DNA from: Nymphaea colorata
Taxonomy: Eukaryota > Streptophyta > Magnoliopsida > Nymphaeales > Nymphaeaceae
Reading direction: 5' to 3'
Length of the DNA stretch: 64,000 nt
Assembly: GCF_008831285.2 (NCBI RefSeq)
Contig: NC_045145.1
Coordinates: forward strand, 22,318,802-22,382,801
Position 1 is the first letter of the stretch. Every line of letters starts with the position of its first letter. Made by a program: the position numbers and the translations under genes. Shown here piece by piece: positions 23,021 through 35,200 of this stretch. The notes beneath the pieces are model-generated. The model was not told the origin of the DNA, did not search any database, and saw only the letters and a program-made list of their open reading frames with translations.

Positions 23021-25768
23021 TAAAACCTGAAGACGAGCACCTCTGCTGGACAAGTTTTAGGGTTTTGTTCCCACGAGCAAAATTATTATTCAAGAAGCAT
23101 TTAATAGTACTTATTTGCTGTGAGAAATTTAACGCCAATATATACACTAGTGTGGACCCTTTATTCGATTAGGCATAACTTTTTGACCTAGCTACCTTTT
23201 ACGACGCGCTTTCAAATATGAATTTTTTGGATAGCTTTAACCAATCACCTACTGTTGCCACTTACTTTGGCTCTTTATATCTTGAATGATTTGATAAGAA
23301 GATGAAAGGAAAAAAAAAAAAAAAACTGGTGACAAAGGTTATAAGATCTGACCAATAATGTTGAGGAGTCGTTCTCAGGCAAGGTATTACTAATTGACGC
23401 CATACGTGCTCAAGATTTTATCTAATATTATAAAGAGCAAATCAGGTAGATTATTTTTTTATTTTGTATCACTAAAAAAAATAAAAGAAAAAGCATTTCA
23501 TCATTAAAAACTGTGATCAAACTGGTCATGAAAAATGCTCTTTTCTGCAATAATGGATTTCAGCCAAAAAAAAAAAACAAAAAACAAACTGAGGCTAAAA
23601 GGTAGGTGGATGGCGGCCAGAAATTCTTTGGCGTTGACTGGGCCCTAGAATATGGGTGTTTGATCTTTATTAGACTGATATATCAATCATTTTCTGAAGT
23701 GGGTATATTGAGCTACTCATGAATTAATATATATATATATATATATAAGTATTTCGAGTCTCTTTTTCCAGACGAAAGTGGGATCATTTAGACGGTTAGA
23801 CCAAAGTGGGATCATTTAGACGGTTAGATTTAGGTTGAATGGATGGCTCCAATTAATGTGTCGTCAGCTTCTTTCTATTCGTTTACCGTTTTTTAAGAGA
23901 TGAAAGAAAGACTAACTTTTACTTCTACTGCCCAATGGACGTCCTGACTGCATGATCAAGATCGGACGTCCTGATCAAGATCGACCCTTGGTTTCAATAG
24001 AGAAGGAAGGGAGGAGCAAGGGAGAACGCACGGTTCGACCTTTTTACATTTTTTCTTTTTTCTTTTTTTGCCGTTTTCAAAGACAAGGTCCAAACAGGAA
24101 TTTTGCTTCCGTCCACTCATTGCATATCTGGACCATGATCACGACCTTTCATTCTCAAAATACTAAATAACGAAAATGTCTATTATCTTTTTCTTTTCTT
24201 TTTTTTGTCAACTGTCTATATGATATTAATGGTCGCAGAATCAAAGGCTATATACACATGTAGAAGGAGTCGAAGACAAACCTGAAGCCTGAAACCTTAA
24301 TCTCTTGTGATAAGCAGCAGCAGCAGTCTCATCTTGAGCACCCACAAAGAAAAAAGGTTCACATTAGTCATGACCTTGAAGGTCCGACTCATCCTTTGGC
24401 TTGTGTCGACAGCTGAGTGGAATCTTAGTCTTAGGTGCTGTTACTGGATTTATATCTAGTGTCACAAGAATTAAAGCACATGAACTAAGGATATCAGCAG
24501 ATAATATTTGCCATGTATATCGGACTAATCAGACACTGCTTTGCCTAATTTGAATTCAGATTCGAACATAGTATCTGAGCTTTTGCATGTATGCAATTGG
24601 ATTTGGATATATCCATGAAGCATAGTTGTAAGATCTAGACGTGACAAGAAAAAGCCCTGCACTAATTAATCTAATGAGATGTGAATTTAATTTCTTATTG
24701 AATATTATACCTGGATTAGAATACGGGCTTTGTGCTGATGTATAAGAAATTCTAATAAAAAACGTATCTAATACTGCTGGCGTTCATGTTTTGTTTATTA
24801 AACACATATTGATCACTGCAGCATGGACACTTGTCAAGTATTCATAGCTTGACAACTAGAACTCTATGAAGATAAAAAGTTGGATGAGAGCTTCGCTCAG
24901 GGAGTTGGATCTCCCCTGCTCACCCAAAAAGTCCTATTTCCAGTTTATTTCCTGAGAGTTAATTCAATGCAAATAAAGAGGCCATGAGATGAGTGTCGTG
25001 TCTCTAATTTCTTAGTTGTAGGGCTTGGAATACAAATTTTAATAATGGAACACTTTTCACCACTTAATTAAAACAACAGGCAAACAAAACTGGTCTGTTA
25101 CAGATCATCTAATTTATTTGCATAACAAGGTGAAGCAAAGGATGATATTCTTCAAAGACAAATAACACAATTCATAAACATGATATGTAAGATAAATAAT
25201 GCCTCGTACGTTTGAAATGAAATGTATTAATGTGAATGACAAATGTATTATTGTCAATTGTGTGAACTCCGTGAACATGCATAAGCAAAACCTATTACAT
25301 GATATTGGAATAATTCAATTGATGGTATTCTGAAATCAAATACTAGTTATAAATCCTATTTTAAAAAATAACTTCATATATATCGGTACCTCGAGTCATC
25401 CATGAAATTGAAATGTTATGACATGGTATGTCCAAGCATGAAACAGCATCACTTTGTAACTATGCTTGCTATCTGTCACTGGCTAACAATTCTGCTTTCT
25501 TTTATGTTGCGTTTTTCTTCGGTTTTATATACTAAATGACTATCATCTTCTTCCTTTCTAGACAATATATAGTAAAACTAAGTTTACTCAAGAAAAACAT
25601 TAAATTAGAAGTTGAATAAGCTCGCTTGTTCAGTTGTTTTCTTTGGTGAAAGTGACGGCCTTTGGACTGGGAACATTCGTCTCGCTTTCGTTGTATTCTT
25701 TCGTCACAGTGCGGTGGGAGATCTGTCGAACCATTTGCTCTCTCTTTTTTCATGGCTTCGAGACTTGA

Positions 25769-27727
25769 ATGCATTTCCCATGCAAAGTTTCCCTGCGAAC
25801 CCGAGCACTGAAGTTAATTGCGAATCAACACCCTGAAAGGCCTCCCTTTTCCCGCTTCTCCACTGGATCTACCACCAAACTGGTCAGCCCGGTGAATCGA
25901 CCCCTCTTAGACCGGTTTTCTACCCTGAAAGTGCCACCATGCTCAGGCTTCGCGAAGGCGGTGCAGTTGAAGCAGATACATGCCCAAATCATCACAAGCG
26001 GCCTACCGCTCCACAAACTATTTCCGTTCTGCGTCGAGTCCGGCAACATCGATTATGCGAGAATCGCGTTCGATCGAGCTCGAGTTCTCTGCAAATTCGA
26101 CCGGAATGCAATGCTTCAGGCGTATTCCAAGAGCGCGGTGCCAGAGCGAGCTCTTCTTCTTTTCCGCGAGATGCTTGCAGTCGGTGACCACGATTCCGGG
26201 CCAGACAAATACTCGTTCACGTTCTTGATCGCTGCTTGCTCGCGCTTGGATCGATCCTGCAATTGCCATTCAATGGTGGTTAAGAAGGGGTTTGAGCGCG
26301 ACACCTTTGTGAAGAATTCACTTGTCAGTATGTACGTATCTTTTGGGGCGATGGAAGATGCGAGAAAACTGTTTGATGGAATGACTGAACCGGGAGACGT
26401 GGTTTTATGGACTACCATGGTTGGTGGATACATGAAATTTGGGATGGTGGGTCTCGCACTTGAGTTGTTTGATGAAATGCCTGACCCGAATGATGTTACT
26501 TGGGGTGTTGTCATAGCGGGTTGTGTTAAAAATGGGAGATATAAGGATGCTTTAAGTATTTTCTATGACATGTTACAATGTACAAATGTCAAGCCAAATG
26601 AAGCATCCCTGGTTTGCGCCCTTTCTGCTTGTGCTCACTTAGGAGCACTAGACCAAGGCAAGTGGATTCATGTTTATGTTGACAAGAGAGGAGTCATTTG
26701 CAGCTCGAACCTTGCCACAGCACTTATTGATATGTACATGAAATGTGGAAGCATCACGCATGCACGTAGAGTTTTTAATAGTGTTTCTTCTAGAAAGGAT
26801 CTGCTTTCATGGACGAGCATGATCACGGGGCTAGCATTGCATGGACTTGGGAGGGAAGCAGTCGATCTGTTTCTGCACATGTTGGATGTTGGCATGAAGC
26901 CGGATCATATCACACTCATTGGAGTTCTAAATGCCTGCAGTCATTCAGGTTTAGTCGACCAAGGGCGCCAATTCTTTCATGGCATGCAACAATTATGGGG
27001 CATTGTGCCTACTGTTGAACATTACGGTTGCATTGTTGATCTTCTTGGACGTGCTGGCTTCATAGACGAGGCAGTGAACATTGCTAAGTGTATGCCTGTA
27101 GAGCCCGACATTGTTATATGGAGGGCCTTACTTAGTGCCTGTAGGATTCATGGAAATTTAGCACTAGCCGAAGAAATAATGCACCATGTAGACAGATGTG
27201 ATCCCCTTGATCATGGAGGCAGCAAGATTCTCTTGTCAAGCATGTATGCATCAAGCAACTGCTGGGATGGGGTTGCCAGAGTCAGGGGCACCATGTGCAA
27301 ACAAAGGATTCAGTTGGTTCCTGGATGGAGTTCTATAGAAGTGAAAGGTGTCATTCATGAATTTGTTGCTGGTGATAGAACCCATCCTCGAGCTGCAGAT
27401 ATCTATCAGAAGCTGGATGAGTTATTTAACAGGCTTCAAGCAGTGGGTTATAGTCCCAGTACATTGCGCATTTCGTTCGAGTTGAGTGAGGAAGATAAAG
27501 AGCAAGCCATGTATTGGCACAGTGAGAAACTAGCAGTTGCGTTTGGATTATTGAGCACTGAAGATGGGTTTCCCATTAGAGTGGTTAAGAATCTACGAAT
27601 TTGTGAAGATTGTCACTCTGCTATGAAAGCTATATCTAGAGTTTTTGGCAGAGAAATAATAGTGAGGGACCGATCTCGTTTTCATAACTTCAAACAGGGT
27701 AGTTGTTCCTGCAGAGACTACTGGTGA
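25769..27727 (+). CDS. DYW-class pentatricopeptide repeat protein (RNA-editing factor type)
   Basis: An intact intronless gene for 652 aa, a usual length for the PLS-DYW class. After a short Arg/Pro-rich leader that may target an organelle, PPR helices run from about residue 60 to 470, for example LALELFDEMPDPNDVTWG and ALIDMYMKCGSITHARRVF. An E/E+ region follows. The C-terminal DYW cytidine-deaminase domain has HSE at 584-586, CEDCH at 612-616 and terminates in SCRDYW. Family knowledge: such proteins bind a specific plastid or mitochondrial transcript and convert C to U, with the HxE glutamate and the HxE/CxxCH ligands of a zinc ion as the catalytic set. All are present here. The start is the first ATG that continues into the PPR frame; a nearby ATG at 25752 opens only a short frame. 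The copy at 10881 is dead, so this gene is likely the only functional member in the window. Confidence 0.93.
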   Translation: MHFPCKVSLRTRALKLIANQHPERPPFSRFSTGSTTKLVSPVNRPLLDRFSTLKVPPCSGFAKAVQLKQIHAQIITSGLPLHKLFPFCVESGNIDYARIAFDRARVLCKFDRNAMLQAYSKSAVPERALLLFREMLAVGDHDSGPDKYSFTFLIAACSRLDRSCNCHSMVVKKGFERDTFVKNSLVSMYVSFGAMEDARKLFDGMTEPGDVVLWTTMVGGYMKFGMVGLALELFDEMPDPNDVTWGVVIAGCVKNGRYKDALSIFYDMLQCTNVKPNEASLVCALSACAHLGALDQGKWIHVYVDKRGVICSSNLATALIDMYMKCGSITHARRVFNSVSSRKDLLSWTSMITGLALHGLGREAVDLFLHMLDVGMKPDHITLIGVLNACSHSGLVDQGRQFFHGMQQLWGIVPTVEHYGCIVDLLGRAGFIDEAVNIAKCMPVEPDIVIWRALLSACRIHGNLALAEEIMHHVDRCDPLDHGGSKILLSSMYASSNCWDGVARVRGTMCKQRIQLVPGWSSIEVKGVIHEFVAGDRTHPRAADIYQKLDELFNRLQAVGYSPSTLRISFELSEEDKEQAMYWHSEKLAVAFGLLSTEDGFPIRVVKNLRICEDCHSAMKAISRVFGREIIVRDRSRFHNFKQGSCSCRDYW

Positions 27728-30700
27728 GTACATTTAGTTAGTGGTGGTAGCATTCTCAATTAAATGGTAGCTCATTTGTTTCTCCATTGTTCTTGTACCA
27801 ATGGACATCGGTTTCCTTCTTTGAAAAGGGGAATGTGACACTCCTTATGAAATTTTGGTTCTACTATAAAATCTATAATCTTTCCCACACTCCTTATGAA
27901 ATTATGGTTCTCCATGAAATGTATAATCTTTCTCGTATCTTAGAATATTTGGTCTCCCTTGTCATGATCTAGCATATTCTTGACACCACCGTCACAAATG
28001 TAAGAATAATTTCACAGAAAGTTAGAAACACCTTAGGGAGGCAAGACCTCAACGGTCCGTTCATTCATCCTTAAGAGAATATACATATATAAAGACATAT
28101 TGGTATGTAAATTAATATTTGATATTAAAATACAACTACACATGAGATACTTAAAAAATTGTTTTGTGTTGTTACTTCTTTAAGCAATCTAGCATCGTGG
28201 TTCACCTTCTGCTGGCAACGCTAGCTACACAAGCTAAGTTGTACGTATTCAACTTAAGGCCATGAAAGAACGTTCAAAGAATTTCATCTTCCTAGAAGTT
28301 CTCAGGTCCAAGTCTTCCTTAGAATTTGCTATGGTAAAAAGCCTTTAGAGCATACCTGTATCCTGCTTGTCTGTAAAAGTTATGGATGTTCAAGATGCAT
28401 TCTCTAGGGCATGTTTCAATGCCTGGATATCCCATCCATACAAGGTGGACACATCAAGAGTGGAGTAATCGAACACAGGAGTGGTCGTCCTGGATGATTT
28501 CTCCATTTTTACAGTAAATGGGTATGACAGTTTTTCTGGATTCTCAGTCAACTAGAAGTCCCATCTTAAAATCCTGGAACACTTCTTCAAGGTGACCTTG
28601 ACCCTGGAAAAGAAGTTATTCAGAACATCAAACAGTTAAAGTTTCACACTATTGGCAAAACAACCTTTGGTGAGGTAAATTAATCTTACTGGAGTTGGGT
28701 CTTTCACTTCCAGAGGAGCTTATATGTTAGGCTCCCTTTGATGGCAATAAAAATGTTTTCATGGAAGAGTTTCCATCAAAAGACTTTCCTTGCAATATGC
28801 TTGTATTTGAAAACAAGAAACTTCTTTCGGGAATGTATCTTTTAGGGGTTGTTTGGCAGCGGTAACAAGATATTACTGTTCTATGTATTGGCCCCAAAGA
28901 ATGTTTAAAGTGTTCGATGAATCTATCCCATTTTTAGGGCCGACAAATGAAATAATAACTGCCAGATACCACCTTGGAGAACGTATTCCCATTAATCAGA
29001 AAGTGAAAAAAAAATTGAAATGCTATACTATTTGGCAATGCAAACTGTATGCTTTTTTCCAAAATTTAATTCTTCAATTTTATGTCCAACTATCTTTAAA
29101 AGATCTTTTTTCACCTTTCTTAAACTTTTGTGTTTCCATTAAAAAAAGGGAAATGAGTTTTTTGGTGTTTTGTTGTATGGAGAACTGGAAAGTGGAAAAA
29201 CTTGTAAGTTGTAACTGTGAACTCTTTCTCAAAATATTAGTCTCCAGATCAGATTCTAGAATAAAATTTGGACTCTTATTCTGTTTAACCCGCTTTTAAT
29301 CCTTATGATAAGTAATTTCTGGAAATGCTTATTCTTGATTTAAAAGAACAATCGGTTATAAGCAAACACTTACATCAACTTCTAAACTAATGAGTGCGTA
29401 AAACAACAAAAATTATCTTTTGAAAATAAAACAGAAAAGGTTGTGGATTTATTTTTCCAATTGCAAGTAGAAGGCAGTAGGAATTATGTGAGCTGCAGTG
29501 CCCTCATCCATGTGTTTCCCCTGTGGCTTGGCTGTGATGCTGCTGTGGCTAATTGCACTTCATTTGGGGTGGTCAATTCTGGTGGTCTAACTAATGTAAT
29601 CAGTGCCCAGTTCTCACCTCTAAACAATTTGCACCTTGAACTTTACAGGCCCTTTCATGCACCCAATTCTCTTCATTGGTACTTTCTCTAGTTATGGGCT
29701 CTCAATAGCAATGCACGAGGTGCCAAATTAAGCTCCACCTTTTCCCCTCACTCCCAGGGTCCAGAGGGTTGACGCCCAAGGAACTCAAGCCACTGACTAG
29801 TCACTAACCAGTTGCTAGCCCAACCAGCTATGCCAAACCCACTGGGGCCAAGTTTGAAGGCAAAAGTGCTCAGAGGATCATGCTTCATGCGTTCATGTCT
29901 ACAGTTCTGAGAATTTTGGTCGTAAGGAAATGGTGAGGCTCAAATAACAGTTACATAAATGAGCTATTTACTAATTATTAATCTAATAAAATAAACAGGA
30001 ACTTGAAAAGCATCAACAGAGGAAATTTTATGAGGAATTTACTGAAAAACAAAGAGAAAGACAGGAAGGAGGGACCCATTATGCTCATCTTCCTTGAGTA
30101 GTTCCTGGTATATATTTTCCAGCTCTAGAAGTGGCTCCCTGTTTGCATCTTCAGTTGATCCAGAAATCTTAGGGTTGCATGTATCCTTCTATGGATATTA
30201 AACTGATCATGGGACAGTTAGAAATTGCCGTTGTGCTTCTAAGAGCTGGTTAAGTTAAAAGCTCTTATTTGCAGTATAGGTCTGAAAACGGATTGACAAA
30301 GCATATACTAACCATGGTTATAATTTCATCCGAGGTCACTAGCAAAGCATCGTTCCCTGGCTGCCTGATCAATAAAAATTACGAATCTCAAAGGAGTTTT
30401 AGCCCCACGCATTCAAATTTTTAATGTACCGATGCTTTTGAACAAAGTATGTTCTGAATCATCTAATGTACTAACAGATAACTGTAGTAAGATCTACAGG
30501 CAGAATTTTCATAAGAAAACCTGAAACCACATAGAATGTGCTTTTCTAAGATTTTGATGACCCAACGGGTGGAATTATGTTTAGGCCATTTATTAAGCTT
30601 TATGTGATCGAATGTTAAGAAAGCATGGAAAGAAAAGAGCACTACCAACACCCTCAACAGGATCCCCTTCCCATCCCCACGGCGTGCATAAACTTGCTGT

Positions 30701-32290
30701 GTACAAAGGCACTAAACTTTTGCAGTCGCTGACATTGAATCATTGATGCCTGAATTTACCTCCTTTTTACTAGTGAATACTTTGAAAGCAAACCTCCAGC
30801 CTTCCACTGCATCATAAAATACCTACAGCCCATGCATATGGACGAAGCTGAAGGCTTTGGGGCACCGTGACTAGTAAGGAAATCACAGGTTCTGGGGGCC
30901 ATCAATAAGAAACCATGTGCACTTTTCCATGTTTATATCTGTCTAGAAAGAAGCAAAACTGTGGCTTCAACTGCATTACAGATATATTAGGAAAAGAGAT
31001 GTTTTTGCTCAGTATATTTCATCTGAGCAGGTTTTTAAGGAACTCAGCAATTACAAGGAATCTACAAGTAAGAGGGACCCACCTGCAGGCTGCAACTAGT
31101 TTTTTCCTTTTTCTCCTACAAGTGCTTAGAACAGCAAACAGGAGTGTAAATTGGGGTTTACAGGTGTGTTAGAGAGAGAATAAGAAAGCGGGGGTTGAGG
31201 GTGCGGGGGGTGATGGTGGCGGAGGAGAAGCTTACCTGTTCCTGTATCTCACATCAAGAACATAGAATGGACCTTTCTTTGGGTACACATCCCAGCTCAG
31301 ATGAATGCAATCGTTTGTTAGTTCAGTTGATGTAAACTATAAACTAGAAATTATTTTCCTTAATATATTGAAAGGTACTAAAAGAGGTACTCAATCACAC
31401 TAAAAGAATCCAACAGGAATCATGTTTTTAATCAATCAAGCAATTATGCACACTTTCAGATCAAGTAAGAAATAGTTTGTTAATAAGGACATAATTCTTT
31501 ATCCACGCTCCTACGTGTTTGGTGATTCATGATGGAAATACCGGATGATGATTCCAAACTCACTCCAAAATCTTCATGCATTCACAGCGCTCATTCAATA
31601 TAATATTTTGTATGTACTCTCAAAAAGACTCAAATCTTTTGGCTCAAACTTCAAGAAGAAGGAAGTGTCCTGGCTTAACAAGGTTAGCATTTTCTGAATG
31701 CCATCCGATTCAGAATCCAACAAGAATGTTTGAAACCATGCGAGCCGATTGAGCGATTACTGGGAGGCTACCAAATGGATCTTCATGTTTCCAAGCTTCC
31801 AATTTCACACAGATTTCCAAGTTAACCTCATAACTGCTAGCAAGGATTCTTAATGAACAAGACCTTCAGATCTAAATCTGAATCTGATTACAAATTGGTT
31901 TCGGTTTTTCTTTTCCAACCCAAACGCTCTAATCGGGTCAGTGGCGAATGATGAAGATATCAGATCCAGATTCATCACGTTCCTGATACGTGTCAAATCG
32001 GAACTTTCTCAAGTTGCCTCTCGTGTCGTGGGCAAGGCTTTGCCTGCATTTTCGAGGGGCAAATGCCCAAAACACCCCGGATTTAGTACGGCAAGAAGGA
32101 CGAAATTGGCGGACAAGGAAAGGGATGTTTTTGTCAATGGGTTTTATAAGTGGACGAGTGTGGAGTTTGACTTCCTTCCCTCCGGCAGTCGTCAGTGCAG
32201 AGTCGGCGTTGCCGTTGGAGAACGATTATTTCCCGCTCGAATTCGGAAGGGCGAGGGGAGCGGTTGGCCGTCGTCGGTTCTGTGTTGTGG
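27728..32290. other. Intergenic region between the PPR gene and POLL
   Basis: The part 27728-29650 matches DNA downstream of the orphan DYW piece (16284-17965), and 29195-30090 matches 12610-13670, which defines the right edge of block B near 30090. Beyond this no homology within the window is seen. A GC-richer, exon-like 60-bp stretch lies on the minus strand at 31236-31295. The region 31930-32290 should contain the POLL promoter and 5' UTR; I see no clear TATA box there. Confidence 0.6.
31236..31295 (-). other. Exon-like island of unknown identity
   Basis: Read on the minus strand, an acceptor-like ctgag is followed by an open frame WDVYPKKGPFYVLDVRYRNR and then a good GTAAG donor. The peptide looks like real coding sequence, but I found no neighbouring exons on this strand and do not recognise the family. 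It may be a gene relic. Confidence 0.3.
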
Positions 32291-35200
32291 ATGGCGCCCA
32301 AGTCGAAGACGACGCCTAAGAAGAAGCAGAGCGGCCCCAAACATGAGCCTGACGCCGGTGGGATGTTCTCCGGTAAGGTATTCTTCCTGGTTGAGAAAGG
32401 CGTCCAACCTCGCCGGATTCAGGTAGGGTTCCCTCACCGGCCCTGGGTTGGCATTTGGTACAACTGTCTTGAAGAGAGAATTCAAATCCTTCGGAGCGGG
32501 AATTGAATGGGGAGCATGATATTGTGCTTCCTGAATTAAGAAAGTTTTTATGTCAGTTAAGAACACTGATTTCTGCAATCCCGGTGGATTCACGACTCTC
32601 TCTCTTTCGATTTCTATAGATTTGGAAGCAGAAGCTGTTGCAAATGGGGGCAGTGGTCGAAGATAATCTTTCCAAGACAGTGACTCACGTTTTAGCAGCA
32701 GCTTCCAAGTTTCTTCTGCAAGAAGCGAATCCGCAACGCCTCATAGACATGAAGTTTGTACGTATTCTTTCTTCTGTGATGTTTGAACATTTCGGCCTTT
32801 TAGCAATTAATTAATCATGTTATGTATCATCTATCATGGAACCACTTCTTTGGACAATCAAATGCCTTTCCACTTACTTGTGTTTTTTACGCTGGTAAAG
32901 TGAACTATCCTTTCATACCCTTACCATGTTGTCAGCATCTATTAGCCCTACGTCTCTTCAGTTTGCAAAAGGACACCTAACTTTGGTGGGATAGCAACAC
33001 CCTGAAGTTTCAAAGTCACTGACCTTCCTCTCTTTGTGTGTAACTCGGGCGGCTAAAAGTAACATATTCAAACCAGACACTGTTTACTGTGTCCACACAC
33101 ACACATAAAATCTCCAATCCGGTCCGTTTACTGTGATGTTCTTGTGGAAAGGCCAACCACAGGTACTGTTCTTTGAAATGGACGACCAACCTATCCGATG
33201 CTAGTGGAAGTTGTCACTTTGAGATGGACGAGGAACCTTTTCTATATCAGTGGAAATTATGTTAACACTAGAAAGTTTTTGTTATGCGCTTCTGTTTTGG
33301 AATCTGGTGATACTTTTCGGTTGGTATTCTTATGTTTTCTTCATTCATCAGTTAACTTATTTTGTTTCCTATTTCAAAATGATCCATAAAAATATTGGTA
33401 CTTAAAAAACTTCTCTCTATATATACTATTGCAGAGTCTACTCTCGTTCCAGTGGTTGGAGGACAGCTTGAAGCAGGGTGCAAGAGCAGTGGAGGATCCT
33501 TATAGGATTGTTCTAGAACAGAAATCTATTCAAGAAGTTGACCAATCTGTAACAGGAGTGGTTTTGGGGTCAACTGAAGGAAATGCAAGTGACGAGGTGG
33601 TGAAAAGTGGGAAAAAAGCCAAACTAACAGATGACACAAACATAGCTCGTGGTGAGGCCAGTGAGGGTTCAGAAGACCTTGGAAAAACTAGTGTTCAGAC
33701 TGATGAAGAACAAACCATGCTACGGGATCGTTATCCAAGTGACAGTGAAATGGAAAAATCAAGTGCTGAAAGTTCTGCTGGAACTCTCCAATCTGATTTT
33801 GATTCTTCAGTGTCTGACAAAAGAAATAACGGTGAAACTTCGGACCAGGATGTAAGATCTATTTGTTGTTCTCTGGCGTCCGTTTTTTACTCATGTCCAG
33901 CATTTACTCCTTCTGACATTTAGAATAAAGAGAATAGGCTGGATTCATAGATTCAGTTCTAAAGAAAGATATATGTGATGCTACATTTGAGAATTAGAGA
34001 AAACTGTTGAAGACAGCGGTTTCATGAATATTATTCTTGTTCCTTTATTGAATTGGTTAGGGAAAACTCTCATACTAACTTCCTGATCATCATGATACTT
34101 TTCACTTTTCAGGCATCCTCACTTTACAAGCCCCCAGATTTGAATCGCAATGTTACAGAGATATTTGGCAAACTCATAAATATATACAGGGGTATATCTA
34201 TAATTGCCATTAACAATTATGTTGGAATATTTACCTAATGTCTTTTTCGTTTTTCTTTTTTCTATATTAAACTCATACAGCCCTGGGAGATGACAGGAGA
34301 TCGTTCAGCTATTATAAGGCTATTCCAGTTATTGAAAAATTACCTTTCAAAATTCAGAATGTTGATCGGGTCAAGCACCTGCCAGCAATTGGAAAAGCAA
34401 TGCAAGACCATGTACGCAAATTCTTTCTACACAAGATTGTATGCAACTCATTTCTAATTTATTGCTTAGTACCTGGTTCACTATTGCTTTACACGGAATT
34501 TTGGTTCCACTTAAGTACTTATAGCAATTTTCTGAAGTTGATATAGTTTCTGCCAAGCATTCTGCTGTTTGATTTTCTTTGCCAGCTTTTACAAGGATTT
34601 GCTGTTAAGAAGTCTAAAGAAAGTGTGGCTCTATGATGTGCATGGGACTGTTGCTTGCAGCATTTAAGTTATTGAAACTTTTGTATGGCATCTCATTGTT
34701 AGAAGGCTCATCCAAATGTAAGATTATTGTGCTTGTCCTGCAGATCCACGAGATTGTGACAACAGGGAAGCTGTCAAAGTTGGAGCATTTTGAGAATGAT
34801 GAAAAGGTCATACTCTCAATAACTTGTCATAGTTTTTAGTTTTAACATTGATGTTATTCTTATGTTTTATTGCTTATTGGTTTATAAGTCTCTGATGACA
34901 TGTTATTTCTCATTTTTGCTTCGGAGATAATAAATTATGTTTACATAACTATATAAAAGAGCTGATAGTAGCATCCCTATCCACAGTGTGATCTTCCACT
35001 AAGATGAGTGCAAGACAGAAATGGCATCATAAAGAAAGACAAGTGTTGAGTGACAGAACTTTATTGCCTCAGTGGTTTAGTATTTGAGAATAAGAATCTC
35101 CATATCCTTGCTGTCTAGAAGGCTTTAGGTAGTGTTAGATTACAAGAAGGGAAAACCTGGCTTCTTTTAAGCTAGGCTTCGCCTCTAAACCAAGTTTTTA

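Larger units (their letters stand above)
21427..25768. other. Intergenic region between NLR copy B and the intact PPR gene
   Basis: It combines segments shared with block A (21427-22080, 23760-24850 and 25445-25768) and private insertions. The private part holds a 44-bp tandem duplication (22466-22553), a MITE-like element (about 22655-23020) and several TA tracts (about 21880, 22110, 23728). Near 23940 a short ggacgtcctga...tgatcaagatc duplication is visible. No gene is supported. The last ~320 bp should hold the PPR promoter. They are conserved with the pseudogene copy and include a TATA-like tatata near 25525. Confidence 0.6.

Noticed and set aside
32195-32290. Earlier in-frame ATG as the POLL start
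   Set aside because: It would add 32 Arg/Trp-rich residues unlike known POLL N-termini, and the ATG at 32291 gives the expected MAPK-type beginning.
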